A stretch of 6,149 bases of DNA from DATMBL01 sp050735975 (GCA_050735975.1 JBOHVS010000068.1:1-6149), one strand, 5' to 3'; positions 1 to 4,921 are shown, counted from the stretch's first letter. The notes: generated from the letters alone by a model not told the origin. Program-made: numbers and translations.

Positions 1-1061
1 GTGGTTGGATGCACCGTCAACGCTGCGGCCTCAGACCAGCGACGCCTCTCGAGCGCATAGCGCGCTGGAATCGCCGCAAAGGCGTAGGCTGCCTGAAATG
101 CTTCCGGCTGTACTTTCTGGATAGTCAGGAGTTCATCAAGGACCTCCCTGGCTTCCCGGTCCTGAGCCCCTTGGAGGTAACCATATCCCAGGTAATCCAA
201 GGCATGGAGATGCTCGTAGTATGCGGCACCCGGATGAGCTTTGGCTGCGTAGTCTCTCGATGCGGCCACGGCGCCGAGGTTCGATTTAATTGATTCCTGC
301 CACAGCCCGAGCCGCGTAAAGATGTGAGAAGGCATGTGCTGGGCATGAGGAACTGCGGGGGCGATCTTGGCGTAGCGCCGCGCGGCAGGAAGCCCACTAT
401 TCGCCAGGGGCGCATTATCATAGCTGTGGATGATGTAGTGAGCCACGCCGGGGTGGTCTGGCTGTTCGGCAAAAACCTTTTCAAGAATCTCACCGGCCTT
501 TAGCTGCTTTGAGTAAGTCTTGTCGGTCGGAGGCGCCGTAGCGTTTAGCGCCAGCGCGTAGAAGATAGCCGCTTCTCTGTCCTTCGGATATTGCAGGTAA
601 AGCCGTTCCATCGCTTTTTCGTACGCAACGGCTCGGGTTCGGTGATCGAGCTTGTTCGGGTCTTTGTAGAAAACCTCTATCGCTGCAATATAAGCGCCTT
701 CACGGTCCGTCTTGGCGCCGATCGCCTTGGCCTTTTCGAGTGCATTCATCCCTTTCTGTAGTGTCGACTGACTTGGCGGCACCCAAAGGGGATAGTAGAG
801 GCTCATCGCGATTCCCCAGTAGCCCATCGCGCAGTTAGGGTCGGTTTCAGTAACCACAGTGAACGCTCTGAGCGCTTCCTCGTACCAGAAGGAATGCAGC
901 GCGGCGAGGGCGCGATCAAACTGCTTCTGAGCCGCCGCAGTGCAGGAGATCGGAAAGTGAACCTGGCCGAGTTTATCCCCTGCCCTTTCCTGCGCCATCA
1001 CTACGCGTGGGCAAAGAAGCGCTAAAAGAATCACAAATAGCAACGGTTTGTTGAGCTTCAT
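1..1061 (-). CDS. Secreted TPR-like protein, C-terminus cut off by the window edge
   Basis: The minus-strand frame is open from the ATG at 1061 to the window edge (353 codons, no stop). An AAGGAG Shine-Dalgarno sits 10 nt upstream, which supports this start. Residues 1-23 are a Sec signal peptide: Lys at 2 and 5, a hydrophobic core (LLFVILLALL), and a VMA|QE cleavage site. The mature part is helical and TPR-like. It has FDRALAALHSFWYEEALRAF near 48-67, a CAMGYWGIAMS block near 78-87, GVAHYIIHSYD near 205-215, and PHAQHMPSHIFTRLGLW near 238-254. I recognise this pattern from uncharacterised secreted TPR proteins of soil bacteria; the biochemical role is unknown. Histidines cluster at 203-286 (H203, H208, H212, H239, H242, H246, H276, H284, H286). 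It lies 25 nt after the last SBP remnant in the same direction, so co-transcription is possible. I am confident it is a gene and exported, but not of its function. Confidence 0.86.
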   Translation of the reverse strand, partial: MKLNKPLLFVILLALLCPRVVMAQERAGDKLGQVHFPISCTAAAQKQFDRALAALHSFWYEEALRAFTVVTETDPNCAMGYWGIAMSLYYPLWVPPSQSTLQKGMNALEKAKAIGAKTDREGAYIAAIEVFYKDPNKLDHRTRAVAYEKAMERLYLQYPKDREAAIFYALALNATAPPTDKTYSKQLKAGEILEKVFAEQPDHPGVAHYIIHSYDNAPLANSGLPAARRYAKIAPAVPHAQHMPSHIFTRLGLWQESIKSNLGAVAASRDYAAKAHPGAAYYEHLHALDYLGYGYLQGAQDREAREVLDELLTIQKVQPEAFQAAYAFAAIPARYALERRRWSEAAALTVHPT

Positions 1062-1071
1062 AAATAAACGT

Positions 1072-1077
1072 CTCCTT
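1072..1077 (-). promoter_or_regulatory. Shine-Dalgarno of the TPR-like gene
   Basis: The minus strand reads AAGGAG, followed by 10 nt and the ATG at 1061. It decides between that ATG and another ATG (1080-1078), which lies in a different frame and directly before the motif. Confidence 0.65.
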
Positions 1078-1086
1078 CATGATTTT

Positions 1087-1134
1087 TCACTTAATTACCC
1101 GACCCGCCCGTGCCACTACGTTGGCGGAATCGCC
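1087..1134 (-). pseudogene. Decayed 3' remnant of an ABC_sub_bind substrate-binding protein gene
   Basis: The minus strand ends in codons for VVARAGRVIK plus TGA, matching the NVLARADRVIK end of the complete SBP genes in this window. Just upstream, the codons for the usual IPPN motif are present but one nucleotide is missing (GTT-GGCGG where the intact copies have GTTCGGCGG on the plus strand), so the frame breaks. Nothing convincing of the rest of an SBP can be traced beyond about 1145. A 61-codon frame starting at 1272 runs through it but looks fortuitous, because it crosses heptamer repeats and spacer sequence. This appears to be the dead tail of one more array copy. Confidence 0.72.
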
Positions 1135-1147
1135 AAACGACTTTAGA

Positions 1148-1170
1148 TTTTCGATTGCCGATTTTGGATT
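1148..1170 (+). repeat. 23-bp dispersed repeat, copy 1
   Basis: These 23 bases (TTTTCGATTGCC...TTTTGGATT) recur without mismatch as the reverse complement at 4899-4921. A shortened third copy is at 2840-2861. Copy 1 lies in the spacer between the SBP remnant and SBP-A. It has no obvious coding role. Confidence 0.8.
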
Positions 1171-1239
1171 ATCGGAACGAGAGTCCAAAAACCTCACGTG
1201 GTATGCTTTAACCATCTGACTTTTGCCTCTGCTTTTGCT

Positions 1240-1267
1240 GACTGCTGACTTCTGATCTCTGACTTCT
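1240..1267. repeat. Tandem heptamer repeat, four units (consensus GACTTCT)
   Basis: Four consecutive 7-mers read GACTGCT, GACTTCT, GATCTCT, GACTTCT on the plus strand. Related CT-rich sequence extends leftward to about 1215. The array ends next to the stop codon of SBP-A (TGA, 1271-1269). It resembles the degenerate heptanucleotide STRR-type repeats known from other bacteria. Confidence 0.78.
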
Positions 1268-1268
1268 G

Positions 1269-2267
1269 TCATTTGATCACCCGATCCGCCCTTGCCAGCA
1301 GATTTGGCGGAATCGTGAGACTAATCTGCTTCGCGGTCTTCAGATTGATCACCAACTCAAACTTTGTCGGCTGTTCGACCGGCAGATCCGCGGGCTTCGC
1401 TCCTTTCAGAATCTTGTCGACATAACTGGCGGCGCGACGGTCTAGATCCACTAGGTTAACGCCATACGCCATCAGGCCTCCGTCGTTCACGTATTCTGCG
1501 TTGCGATAGATCGTGGGAAGCCGGTTCCTTAAAGCGGTTTCTGTCACCCGTTTTCGATGAGAAGCATAAATGGCGCTTCCCAGAACGAGCACTGCGTCAA
1601 CTCTGCCGTTGACCGCGGCTCGGAATGCGGTTTCGAGGTCCTCCAGACGCGCCACGTTCAGGTATTGGGGCTTCACTCCAAACGCCTCTGCGGCGATTTC
1701 GATCTCTCTTATCGTTTGTGCATTGCCTGGAGTGGTCGAACTCGCAACAATCGCCACGCCCGACAGTCTGGGAAGCGTCTCCTTTAGAAGTTCCAGTTGT
1801 TTTCCACTGATCTCAGGGGCCAGCATGGATAACCCGGTGATATTCCCGCCCGGCCGGGCAAGGCTGGCGACGAATCCGTTCCCCACGGGATCGAGGTCGC
1901 GCGCCATCACAATCGGGATCGTCGTCGTTGCTTCTTTGGTGGCGCGGGTTGGTGACGGACCGCTCGTGACGATCACATCTACGTTTAGACGCACGAGCTC
2001 CGCCGCGAGCGAGGGAACGCGATCCAGTTTTCCGTCCGCGAATCGGGACTCGATAACGATGTTCTTGCCCTCGACGTACCCAAGTTCTCTCAGTCCCTGA
2101 CGGAACGCCTTGGCGCGGGCTGCAACAGATGCAGGAGTAACCGAGTACAGGATCCCTATCCGCCAGACTTTCTTGGGCTGCTGCGCCTCTGCGACATTGA
2201 AATCAAACCCGCATGTTGATAGAATTAGCAATATGAAAACTATTGCTGTAACTATTGACGATGCCAC
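1269..2267 (-). CDS. SBP-A: ABC transporter substrate-binding protein (ABC_sub_bind family)
   Basis: This is predicted to be a periplasmic ligand-capturing protein of the COG2984/PF04392 family, related to TrpX-type amino-acid binders; the real ligand is unknown. From the GTG at 2267 it has 332 residues, typical for the family. A hydrophobic segment (about 4-18) is followed by a possible cleavage site at AEA28|QQPKK. Then come KVWRIGILY (domain I beta strand), LRELGYVEGKNIVIE, LARPGGNITGLS, GGLMAYGV, and the conserved tail from YVDKILKGAKPADLP to RADRVIK. The start is uncertain. Codons 1-11 are antisense to the start of the RHH antitoxin gene, and the TA1 promoter lies within codons 15-24. 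A TTG at 2231 is an alternative, as is loss of the original start through insertion of TA1. The frame stays open to 2858, but that extension is antisense to TA1 and not credible. No transporter partners are present. Confidence 0.82.
   Translation of the reverse strand: MASSIVTAIVFILLILSTCGFDFNVAEAQQPKKVWRIGILYSVTPASVAARAKAFRQGLRELGYVEGKNIVIESRFADGKLDRVPSLAAELVRLNVDVIVTSGPSPTRATKEATTTIPIVMARDLDPVGNGFVASLARPGGNITGLSMLAPEISGKQLELLKETLPRLSGVAIVASSTTPGNAQTIREIEIAAEAFGVKPQYLNVARLEDLETAFRAAVNGRVDAVLVLGSAIYASHRKRVTETALRNRLPTIYRNAEYVNDGGLMAYGVNLVDLDRRAASYVDKILKGAKPADLPVEQPTKFELVINLKTAKQISLTIPPNLLARADRVIK
2197..2232 (+). promoter_or_regulatory. TA1 promoter, leaderless type
   Basis: A TTGAAA -35 (2197-2202) is followed by a 17-bp spacer and a TAGAAT -10 (2220-2225), with the antitoxin ATG only 7 bp further at 2233. 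Transcription would start at or within about a base of the ATG, and there is no Shine-Dalgarno, so the mRNA should be leaderless. The -35 lies in a small inverted repeat, TTGA-AA-TCAA (2197-2206), which could be part of an operator for the RHH antitoxin. The promoter lies inside SBP-A signal-peptide codons on the other strand. Confidence 0.68.
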
Positions 2268-2466
2268 GTTGAAGCTTCTAGATGAATTGACGAACGGGAC
2301 CTCGCGACGGAGTCGGTCGGCGCTGGTTCGAGCGGCACTGCGCGAGTTCGCGGAGCGGGAACTTCGTCGGGAAGTCGAGGCGAAGGAGAGCGCGGTCTTT
2401 CGGAAGCACCGCAAGCGCCTGGCTCGCCAGGCCCGCGCGCTCATCTCGGAGCAGGCGCGTTCGTGA
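2233..2466 (+). CDS. Ribbon-helix-helix (CopG/MetJ-type) antitoxin of TA1
   Basis: This 77-residue protein is the predicted DNA-binding antitoxin for the adjacent MazF. Residues 1-8 (MKTIAVTI) form the beta strand that pairs in an RHH dimer. D9 to about 20 is helix 1 (DDATLKLLDEL), and SRSALVRAALREFAERE (27-43) is the second helix with the typical S-R-S-x-L-V-R-x-A-L pattern. The C-terminal third (44-77) is highly charged and rich in Arg, Lys and Glu, as expected for a flexible toxin-binding tail. The ATG at 2233 is chosen over the longer frame from 2110 because the RHH fold begins here and a promoter ends just before it. It overlaps the toxin start by 4 bp (GTGA), indicating translational coupling. 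Autorepression of the promoter at 2197 is likely from family behaviour. Confidence 0.88.
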   Translation: MKTIAVTIDDATLKLLDELTNGTSRRSRSALVRAALREFAERELRREVEAKESAVFRKHRKRLARQARALISEQARS

Positions 2467-2792
2467 GGCGCGGCGAGATTTACCGTACACGCGAGCGGGT
2501 CTCCGAACGCGGCGGAAAGCCAGGCTTTTACGTCGTAGTCTCCCGAACTTTCGTGGCGGAGCATGACGACGTCTCCACCGTCATCTGTGCCCCGGTCTAC
2601 GGGGAGGTCCTGGGACTCACAACGGAGGTCTTGTTGGGAGCGGAAGACGGCCTGCCACGCACCTCGGCAATCCGCTGTGATTTTCTGACGTTGATGTTCA
2701 AGAGCAAGCTCACTCATTTTGTATCGACCTTGTCCGCGGCGAAGCTCGTCCAACTGAACCGTGCCCTTGCTCACGCCCTCGAGCTCTCCTGA
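2463..2792 (+). CDS. MazF/PemK-type endoribonuclease toxin of TA1
   Basis: This 109-residue protein is complete for the family. MazF toxins are SH3-like, sequence-specific RNases that cleave mRNA and arrest growth until neutralised by the antitoxin. Visible landmarks are RRGEIY at 2-7, KPGFYVVVSR at 19-28, STVICAPVYG at 38-47, TEVLLGAEDGLPRTSAIRCD at 54-73, KSKLTHFVSTLS at 80-91, and KLVQLNRALAHAL at 94-106. T39 aligns with the catalytic Thr of canonical MazF (T48 in B. subtilis MazF). At the position of the catalytic Arg (R25 in B. subtilis) there is Lys (K19), a substitution worth noting. The GTG start overlaps the antitoxin stop by 4 bp. The gene is antisense to the empty space between SBP-A and SBP-B, not to a living gene. 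Confidence 0.92.
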   Translation: MRRGEIYRTRERVSERGGKPGFYVVVSRTFVAEHDDVSTVICAPVYGEVLGLTTEVLLGAEDGLPRTSAIRCDFLTLMFKSKLTHFVSTLSAAKLVQLNRALAHALELS

Positions 2793-2814
2793 AACCGAGG
2801 CTTCCACCCCGGTT
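2793..2814 (+). terminator. Possible weak terminator hairpin after TA1
   Basis: AACCGAGG and CCCCGGTT flank a 6-nt loop directly after the mazF stop codon. Seven of eight stem pairs match, with one A-C mismatch. No T-run follows, so this is at best a weak or factor-assisted terminator. Confidence 0.35.
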
Positions 2815-2861
2815 CTGGCTCCTGACTTCCGTCTGCTGCTTTTCGATTGTTGGATCATCGG
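2815..2861. repeat. Degenerate heptamers plus a shortened copy of the 23-bp repeat
   Basis: Plus-strand units CTGGCTC, CTGACTT, CCGTCTG, CTGCTTT (2815-2842) form a degenerate 7-bp periodicity. From 2840 to 2861 the sequence matches 1148-1175, except that an internal 6 bp (CCGATT) is missing and there is one T to C change. The last bases of this copy contain the SBP-B stop codon (2857-2855). Confidence 0.62.
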
Positions 2862-3832
2862 ATAACTCGATCTGCTCTCGCCAGCACGTTCGGCGGAATC
2901 GTCAGGCCGAGTTGCTTTGCAGTCTTCAAATTGATCACCAACTCGAACTTGGTCGGTCGCTGCACGGGCAGGTCAGCGGGCTTGGCGCCTTTGAGAATTC
3001 TATCTACGTAAATGGCCGCGCGCTTGTAGGGTTCGGTCGGGTCCGCCCCGTAGGACATAAGGCCGCCGCTTGCGACAAACTCTCCGCCTGGGTAAATGGC
3101 CGGCAGGCGATTTTGAGCCGCGAGGTCTACGATTTGTTGTTGATTAAAATAGAAAACCGGGCTCGCCATCACGGCGAGAGCGTCGCTATTCGCCTTGACC
3201 GCCTCTTTGAACGCCCCCGCAAATCTGTCTGCGGTGCTTACCTCCATGGAGTGAAGCTGCAGGCCCAGTTCTCGTGCCGGTAGTTGGCCTTCTTTCCATG
3301 ATTGCGCCGAAGGTCGATCCTGCGGATTCCATAACACCGCAAGTCGGGAGAGATTGGGAATGCTTTCCTTGAGCAATTCGAGCCGTTTACCGGCTAATAC
3401 CGCCGCGATGGTAGTGAACCCGGTGATGTTGCCTCCGGGCCTCGGCAGACTGTCAACCAGCCCGGCCGCAACAGGATCAGACCCGGTGTAAAAAACGATG
3501 GGGATCGTTTTGGTGGCTCTCTTTGCCGCTACGGCAGCAGGCGTCGACGGCGCGAGGAGTACGTCCACGTTGAGACGAACCAGCTCATCAGCCAGCGCCG
3601 GGAGCCGATCAAGCTTACCCTGCGCGTAGCGATACTCGATCACTATGTTCTTGCCCTCCACATAACCGAGTCCGCGCAGCTCTTGCCTGAATAACTCGCG
3701 GGCGGGGGCCGAAGCGGAACGGGCTCCAAGCCAGCCAACCTTCCGCACTTTTTCCCGCTGCTGCGCCCCGGCGACAGAGCAAAGCGCAAAGAGCAAAACG
3801 CCGACAGTCAACGCAAATATATTTTTCTTCAT
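2855..3832 (-). CDS. SBP-B: ABC transporter substrate-binding protein (ABC_sub_bind family)
   Basis: This complete 325-residue member of PF04392/COG2984 is predicted to be periplasmic. The ATG at 3832 has an AGAGG Shine-Dalgarno 6 nt upstream. Residues 1-23 are a Sec signal peptide (MKKN, a hydrophobic core, AGA|QQ). The mature protein starts with VRKVGWLGA. It then has LRGLGYVEGKNIVIEYRYAQ, a strand-and-loop LNVDVLLAPST, KTIPIVFYTGSDPVAAG, PRPGGNITGFT at the interdomain region, GGLMSYGAD, and the C-terminal block from YVDRILKGAKPADLP to LARADRVIR. The ligand cannot be read from sequence; TrpX relatives bind aromatic amino acids, but these soil paralogues are functionally open. The nearest upstream element is a dead SBP tail 37 bp away. 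No permease or ATPase is nearby, so it must use a transporter encoded elsewhere if it is active. Confidence 0.94.
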   Translation of the reverse strand: MKKNIFALTVGVLLFALCSVAGAQQREKVRKVGWLGARSASAPARELFRQELRGLGYVEGKNIVIEYRYAQGKLDRLPALADELVRLNVDVLLAPSTPAAVAAKRATKTIPIVFYTGSDPVAAGLVDSLPRPGGNITGFTTIAAVLAGKRLELLKESIPNLSRLAVLWNPQDRPSAQSWKEGQLPARELGLQLHSMEVSTADRFAGAFKEAVKANSDALAVMASPVFYFNQQQIVDLAAQNRLPAIYPGGEFVASGGLMSYGADPTEPYKRAAIYVDRILKGAKPADLPVQRPTKFELVINLKTAKQLGLTIPPNVLARADRVIR

Positions 3833-3838
3833 CCTTTT

Positions 3839-3843
3839 CCTCT
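3839..3843 (-). promoter_or_regulatory. Shine-Dalgarno of SBP-B
   Basis: The minus strand reads AGAGG, followed by 6 nt (AAAAGG) and the ATG at 3832. It fixes the SBP-B start. It overlaps the first unit of the heptamer array at 3842-3869. Confidence 0.6.
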
Positions 3844-3869
3844 CACGCCTTCCGCCTCAAGCCTCACGC
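3842..3869. repeat. Tandem heptamer repeat, four units (consensus CTCACGC)
   Basis: Plus-strand units CTCACGC, CTTCCGC, CTCAAGC, CTCACGC fill the whole space between the stop codon of the SBP remnant (3872-3870) and the ribosome-binding site of SBP-B. The period is exactly 7, but the unit sequence differs from the array at 1240-1267. Confidence 0.78.
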
Positions 3870-3971
3870 CTATCGAATCACTCTGTCTGCTCGCGCCAGC
3901 ACGTTCGGCGGGATCGCCAGGCCGATCTGTTTGGCGGTTTTGAAGAAAAATTCGCACTTCGTCGGCCGCTC
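3870..3971 (-). pseudogene. 3' remnant of another ABC_sub_bind gene, truncated next to TA2
   Basis: On the minus strand, 33 codons plus TAG encode ERPTKCEFFFKTAKQ followed by IGLAIPPNVLARADRVIR. This matches the last residues of the complete SBPs in the window (PTKFELVINLKTAKQ...LTIPPNVLARADRVIR), with two residues missing in the strand after PTKxE and a Phe to Cys change. Homology stops at about 3971 and the rest of the gene is absent. TA2 lies just beyond (promoter at 4080), so the rest was probably removed when that module arrived or by a later deletion. A 95-codon frame in another register (4116 to 3829) covers this stretch but is not a real protein. Confidence 0.86.
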
Positions 3972-4079
3972 GCAAGAACCTCGGCGATGCTTTGCGTAGT
4001 GTTAAAATCCGCTCTAAACCGCGGCGCGACGATCCGCTGCCCGGCCATCTGGCGCGTCGCTCGGCTCTAGCGATTCCAC
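3972..4079. other. Non-coding left flank of TA2
   Basis: About 108 bp lie between the SBP remnant and the TA2 promoter. I see no SBP homology, no gene and no target-site duplication. A TAAAAT (4003-4008) resembles a -10 box but lacks a partner -35. The stretch probably came with TA2 or was left by a rearrangement. Confidence 0.4.
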
Positions 4080-4093
4080 TTGTCGAAGACAAG
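4079..4093. promoter_or_regulatory. Candidate operator palindrome of TA2
   Basis: CTTGTC-GAA-GACAAG is a perfect inverted repeat with 6-bp arms and a 3-bp centre. It covers the -35 element of the TA2 promoter, an ideal place for autorepression by the antitoxin or toxin-antitoxin complex. Binding is inferred from position only. Confidence 0.5.
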
Positions 4094-4114
4094 ACCTGTC
4101 GGTATAATCGCTTC
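4080..4114 (+). promoter_or_regulatory. TA2 promoter, leaderless type
   Basis: A TTGTCG -35 (4080-4085), a 17-bp spacer and a consensus TATAAT -10 (4103-4108) are followed after 6 bp by an ATG at 4115. The predicted transcription start coincides with the ATG. No Shine-Dalgarno is present. The architecture matches that of the TA1 promoter although the modules are unrelated. Confidence 0.7.
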
Positions 4115-4394
4115 ATGGCATTCCCAAAGAAAAATTCACGCAGTCGAAGAGACGGTCAGCGCAGTATACGAGAAAGGTGTGCTTAGACCTCTTCGACCTC
4201 TTCAATTGAAGGAGCGGTCCCGCGTTCTGATCACCCTTTACCCAGAGCGACAGTGGCGGAAGGAATTTGACCGTTTGCTTCGCAGAATGAAGGCTCGTAC
4301 CAAAGCGGTTCCACAGGACGTCATTGAGTCCGAAGTGAATCGAGCAAGAGCCGAGGTCAAAGCCAAACGCCGTGCCGCTCGTCGCCCTGCTTGA
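4080..4394 (+). CDS. AF2212/DUF104-like antitoxin of TA2, start uncertain and possibly frameshifted
   Basis: The core TVSAVYEKGVLRPLRPLQL followed by KERSRVLITLYP (residues 25-55 counted from 4080) is the short beta-rich AF2212-like antitoxin motif (xxAVYExGVLRPLxPLxLxE). The remainder is a basic helical tail (KEFDRLLRRMK... IESEVNRARAEVKAKRR) suited to binding the PIN toxin. The only in-frame standard start is TTG at 4080, but that codon is the first three bases of the apparent -35 box and gives an odd 24-residue extension. The promoter-proximal ATG at 4115 is one frame off. Removing one A from the A5 run at 4130-4134 would give MAFPKKIHAVEETVSAVYEKG, which looks like a normal family N-terminus. 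Either the antitoxin has a 1-nt insertion (real or sequencing error) or it uses an atypical start such as ATT at 4134. It overlaps the toxin gene by 23 bp. Confidence 0.7.
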   Translation: MSKTRPVGIIASWHSQRKIHAVEETVSAVYEKGVLRPLRPLQLKERSRVLITLYPERQWRKEFDRLLRRMKARTKAVPQDVIESEVNRARAEVKAKRRAARRPA

Positions 4395-4824
4395 CACCAA
4401 CGTCTGGATCTCCGCTTTTCTCAAGCCCGACGGACCGCCGGGTGAGGTCATTGCCGCTTGGGCGTATGACGAGTGCAGTGTCGTCACATCGCCTTCGCGG
4501 CTCAGCGAAATCGCCGAAGTCCTCACCAGGCCGCGATTGGTCCGACGGTTTCGGTATTCGCATCGAGACGCAGAAACGTTTGTTCGATTGATTGCTGCCC
4601 GCGCAACTGTTGTGCAAATTGCCCGTGACCTGAAGATCTGTCGCGATCCCGATGACGACGAAATCCTCGAAGCAGCCATCGTTGGCAAATCACAATATCT
4701 GGTGACTCGGGACGACGATCTCAAACGTGACCTCGATTTGATCAAGATGGCCCGACGGAATCGAGTTCGAGTCGTCTCCGTCAGGCAGTTTCTCCGCCGA
4801 CTATCACGCCCGACAGAATCTTGA
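4372..4824 (+). CDS. PIN-domain ribonuclease toxin of TA2 (COG1569-like)
   Basis: This 150-residue protein is a complete PIN domain of the putative TA toxin type found beside AF2212-like antitoxins. PIN toxins are Mg-dependent RNases with an acidic cluster. Visible acids are D8 in LLDTNVWISAFL, E46 in SRLSEIAEVL, the DPDDDEILEAA segment (D92-D96), and D114/D115 in LVTRDDDL. All four positions of the PIN active site therefore appear intact. The GTG at 4372 is chosen because the conserved LLDTNV strand follows within five residues and because the 23-bp overlap with the antitoxin implies coupling. The gene is antisense to the SBP array direction and appears undamaged, in contrast to its partner's start region. 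Confidence 0.93.
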   Translation: MPLVALLDTNVWISAFLKPDGPPGEVIAAWAYDECSVVTSPSRLSEIAEVLTRPRLVRRFRYSHRDAETFVRLIAARATVVQIARDLKICRDPDDDEILEAAIVGKSQYLVTRDDDLKRDLDLIKMARRNRVRVVSVRQFLRRLSRPTES

Positions 4825-4898
4825 CCGGCCTCGCCTGCGCTGCCTGTTCCAGTCTGAATTTGTCTTAATCGGAAAACACGCATCTCAGGCTTTCCCTC

Positions 4899-4921
4899 AA
4901 TCCAAAATCGGCAATCGAAAA
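4899..4921 (-). repeat. 23-bp dispersed repeat, copy 2 (inverted relative to copy 1)
   Basis: This is the exact reverse complement of 1148-1170. It lies 7 bp beyond the stop codon of SBP-C (4931-4929), in the spacer between SBP-C and TA2. The rest of the spacer (4825-4898) holds no gene and no convincing terminator. Confidence 0.8.

Noticed and set aside
1240..1267. CRISPR-like array
   Set aside because: Seven-base units without spacers are simple tandem repeats.
1087..1272. 61-codon minus-strand frame as a small gene, with its ATG overlapping the SBP-A stop
   Set aside because: It translates heptamer repeats and spacer; only the last ten codons resemble anything, and those are a decayed SBP tail.
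1570..2100. 176-codon plus-strand frame
   Set aside because: It is antisense to the conserved SBP-A coding region and has no motif; a shadow frame of GC-rich codons.
2110..2232. 41-residue N-terminal extension of the RHH antitoxin
   Set aside because: It runs antisense through SBP-A coding sequence and across the promoter; the RHH fold begins at the ATG at 2233.
2268..2858. N-terminal extension of the SBP-A reading frame (about 197 codons)
   Set aside because: It is exactly antisense to the RHH and MazF genes, is low in recognisable motifs and rich in Arg/Ser, and would place the signal peptide in mid-protein.
3829..4116. 95-codon minus-strand frame upstream of SBP-B
   Set aside because: It covers the SBP remnant in the wrong register and the TA2 left flank; homology is in another frame.
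3972..4824. TA2 as part of an insertion sequence
   Set aside because: No transposase and no terminal inverted repeat or target duplication was found around the module; the 23-bp repeat at 4899 has no partner at the left side of TA2.
4113..4883. 256-codon minus-strand frame
   Set aside because: It is antisense to the antitoxin and PIN toxin, which have clear family motifs; the product is Arg/Ser-rich and unrecognisable.
4825..4898. Rho-independent terminator after the PIN toxin
   Set aside because: GC-rich sequence is present, but I could not find a convincing stem followed by a T-run.
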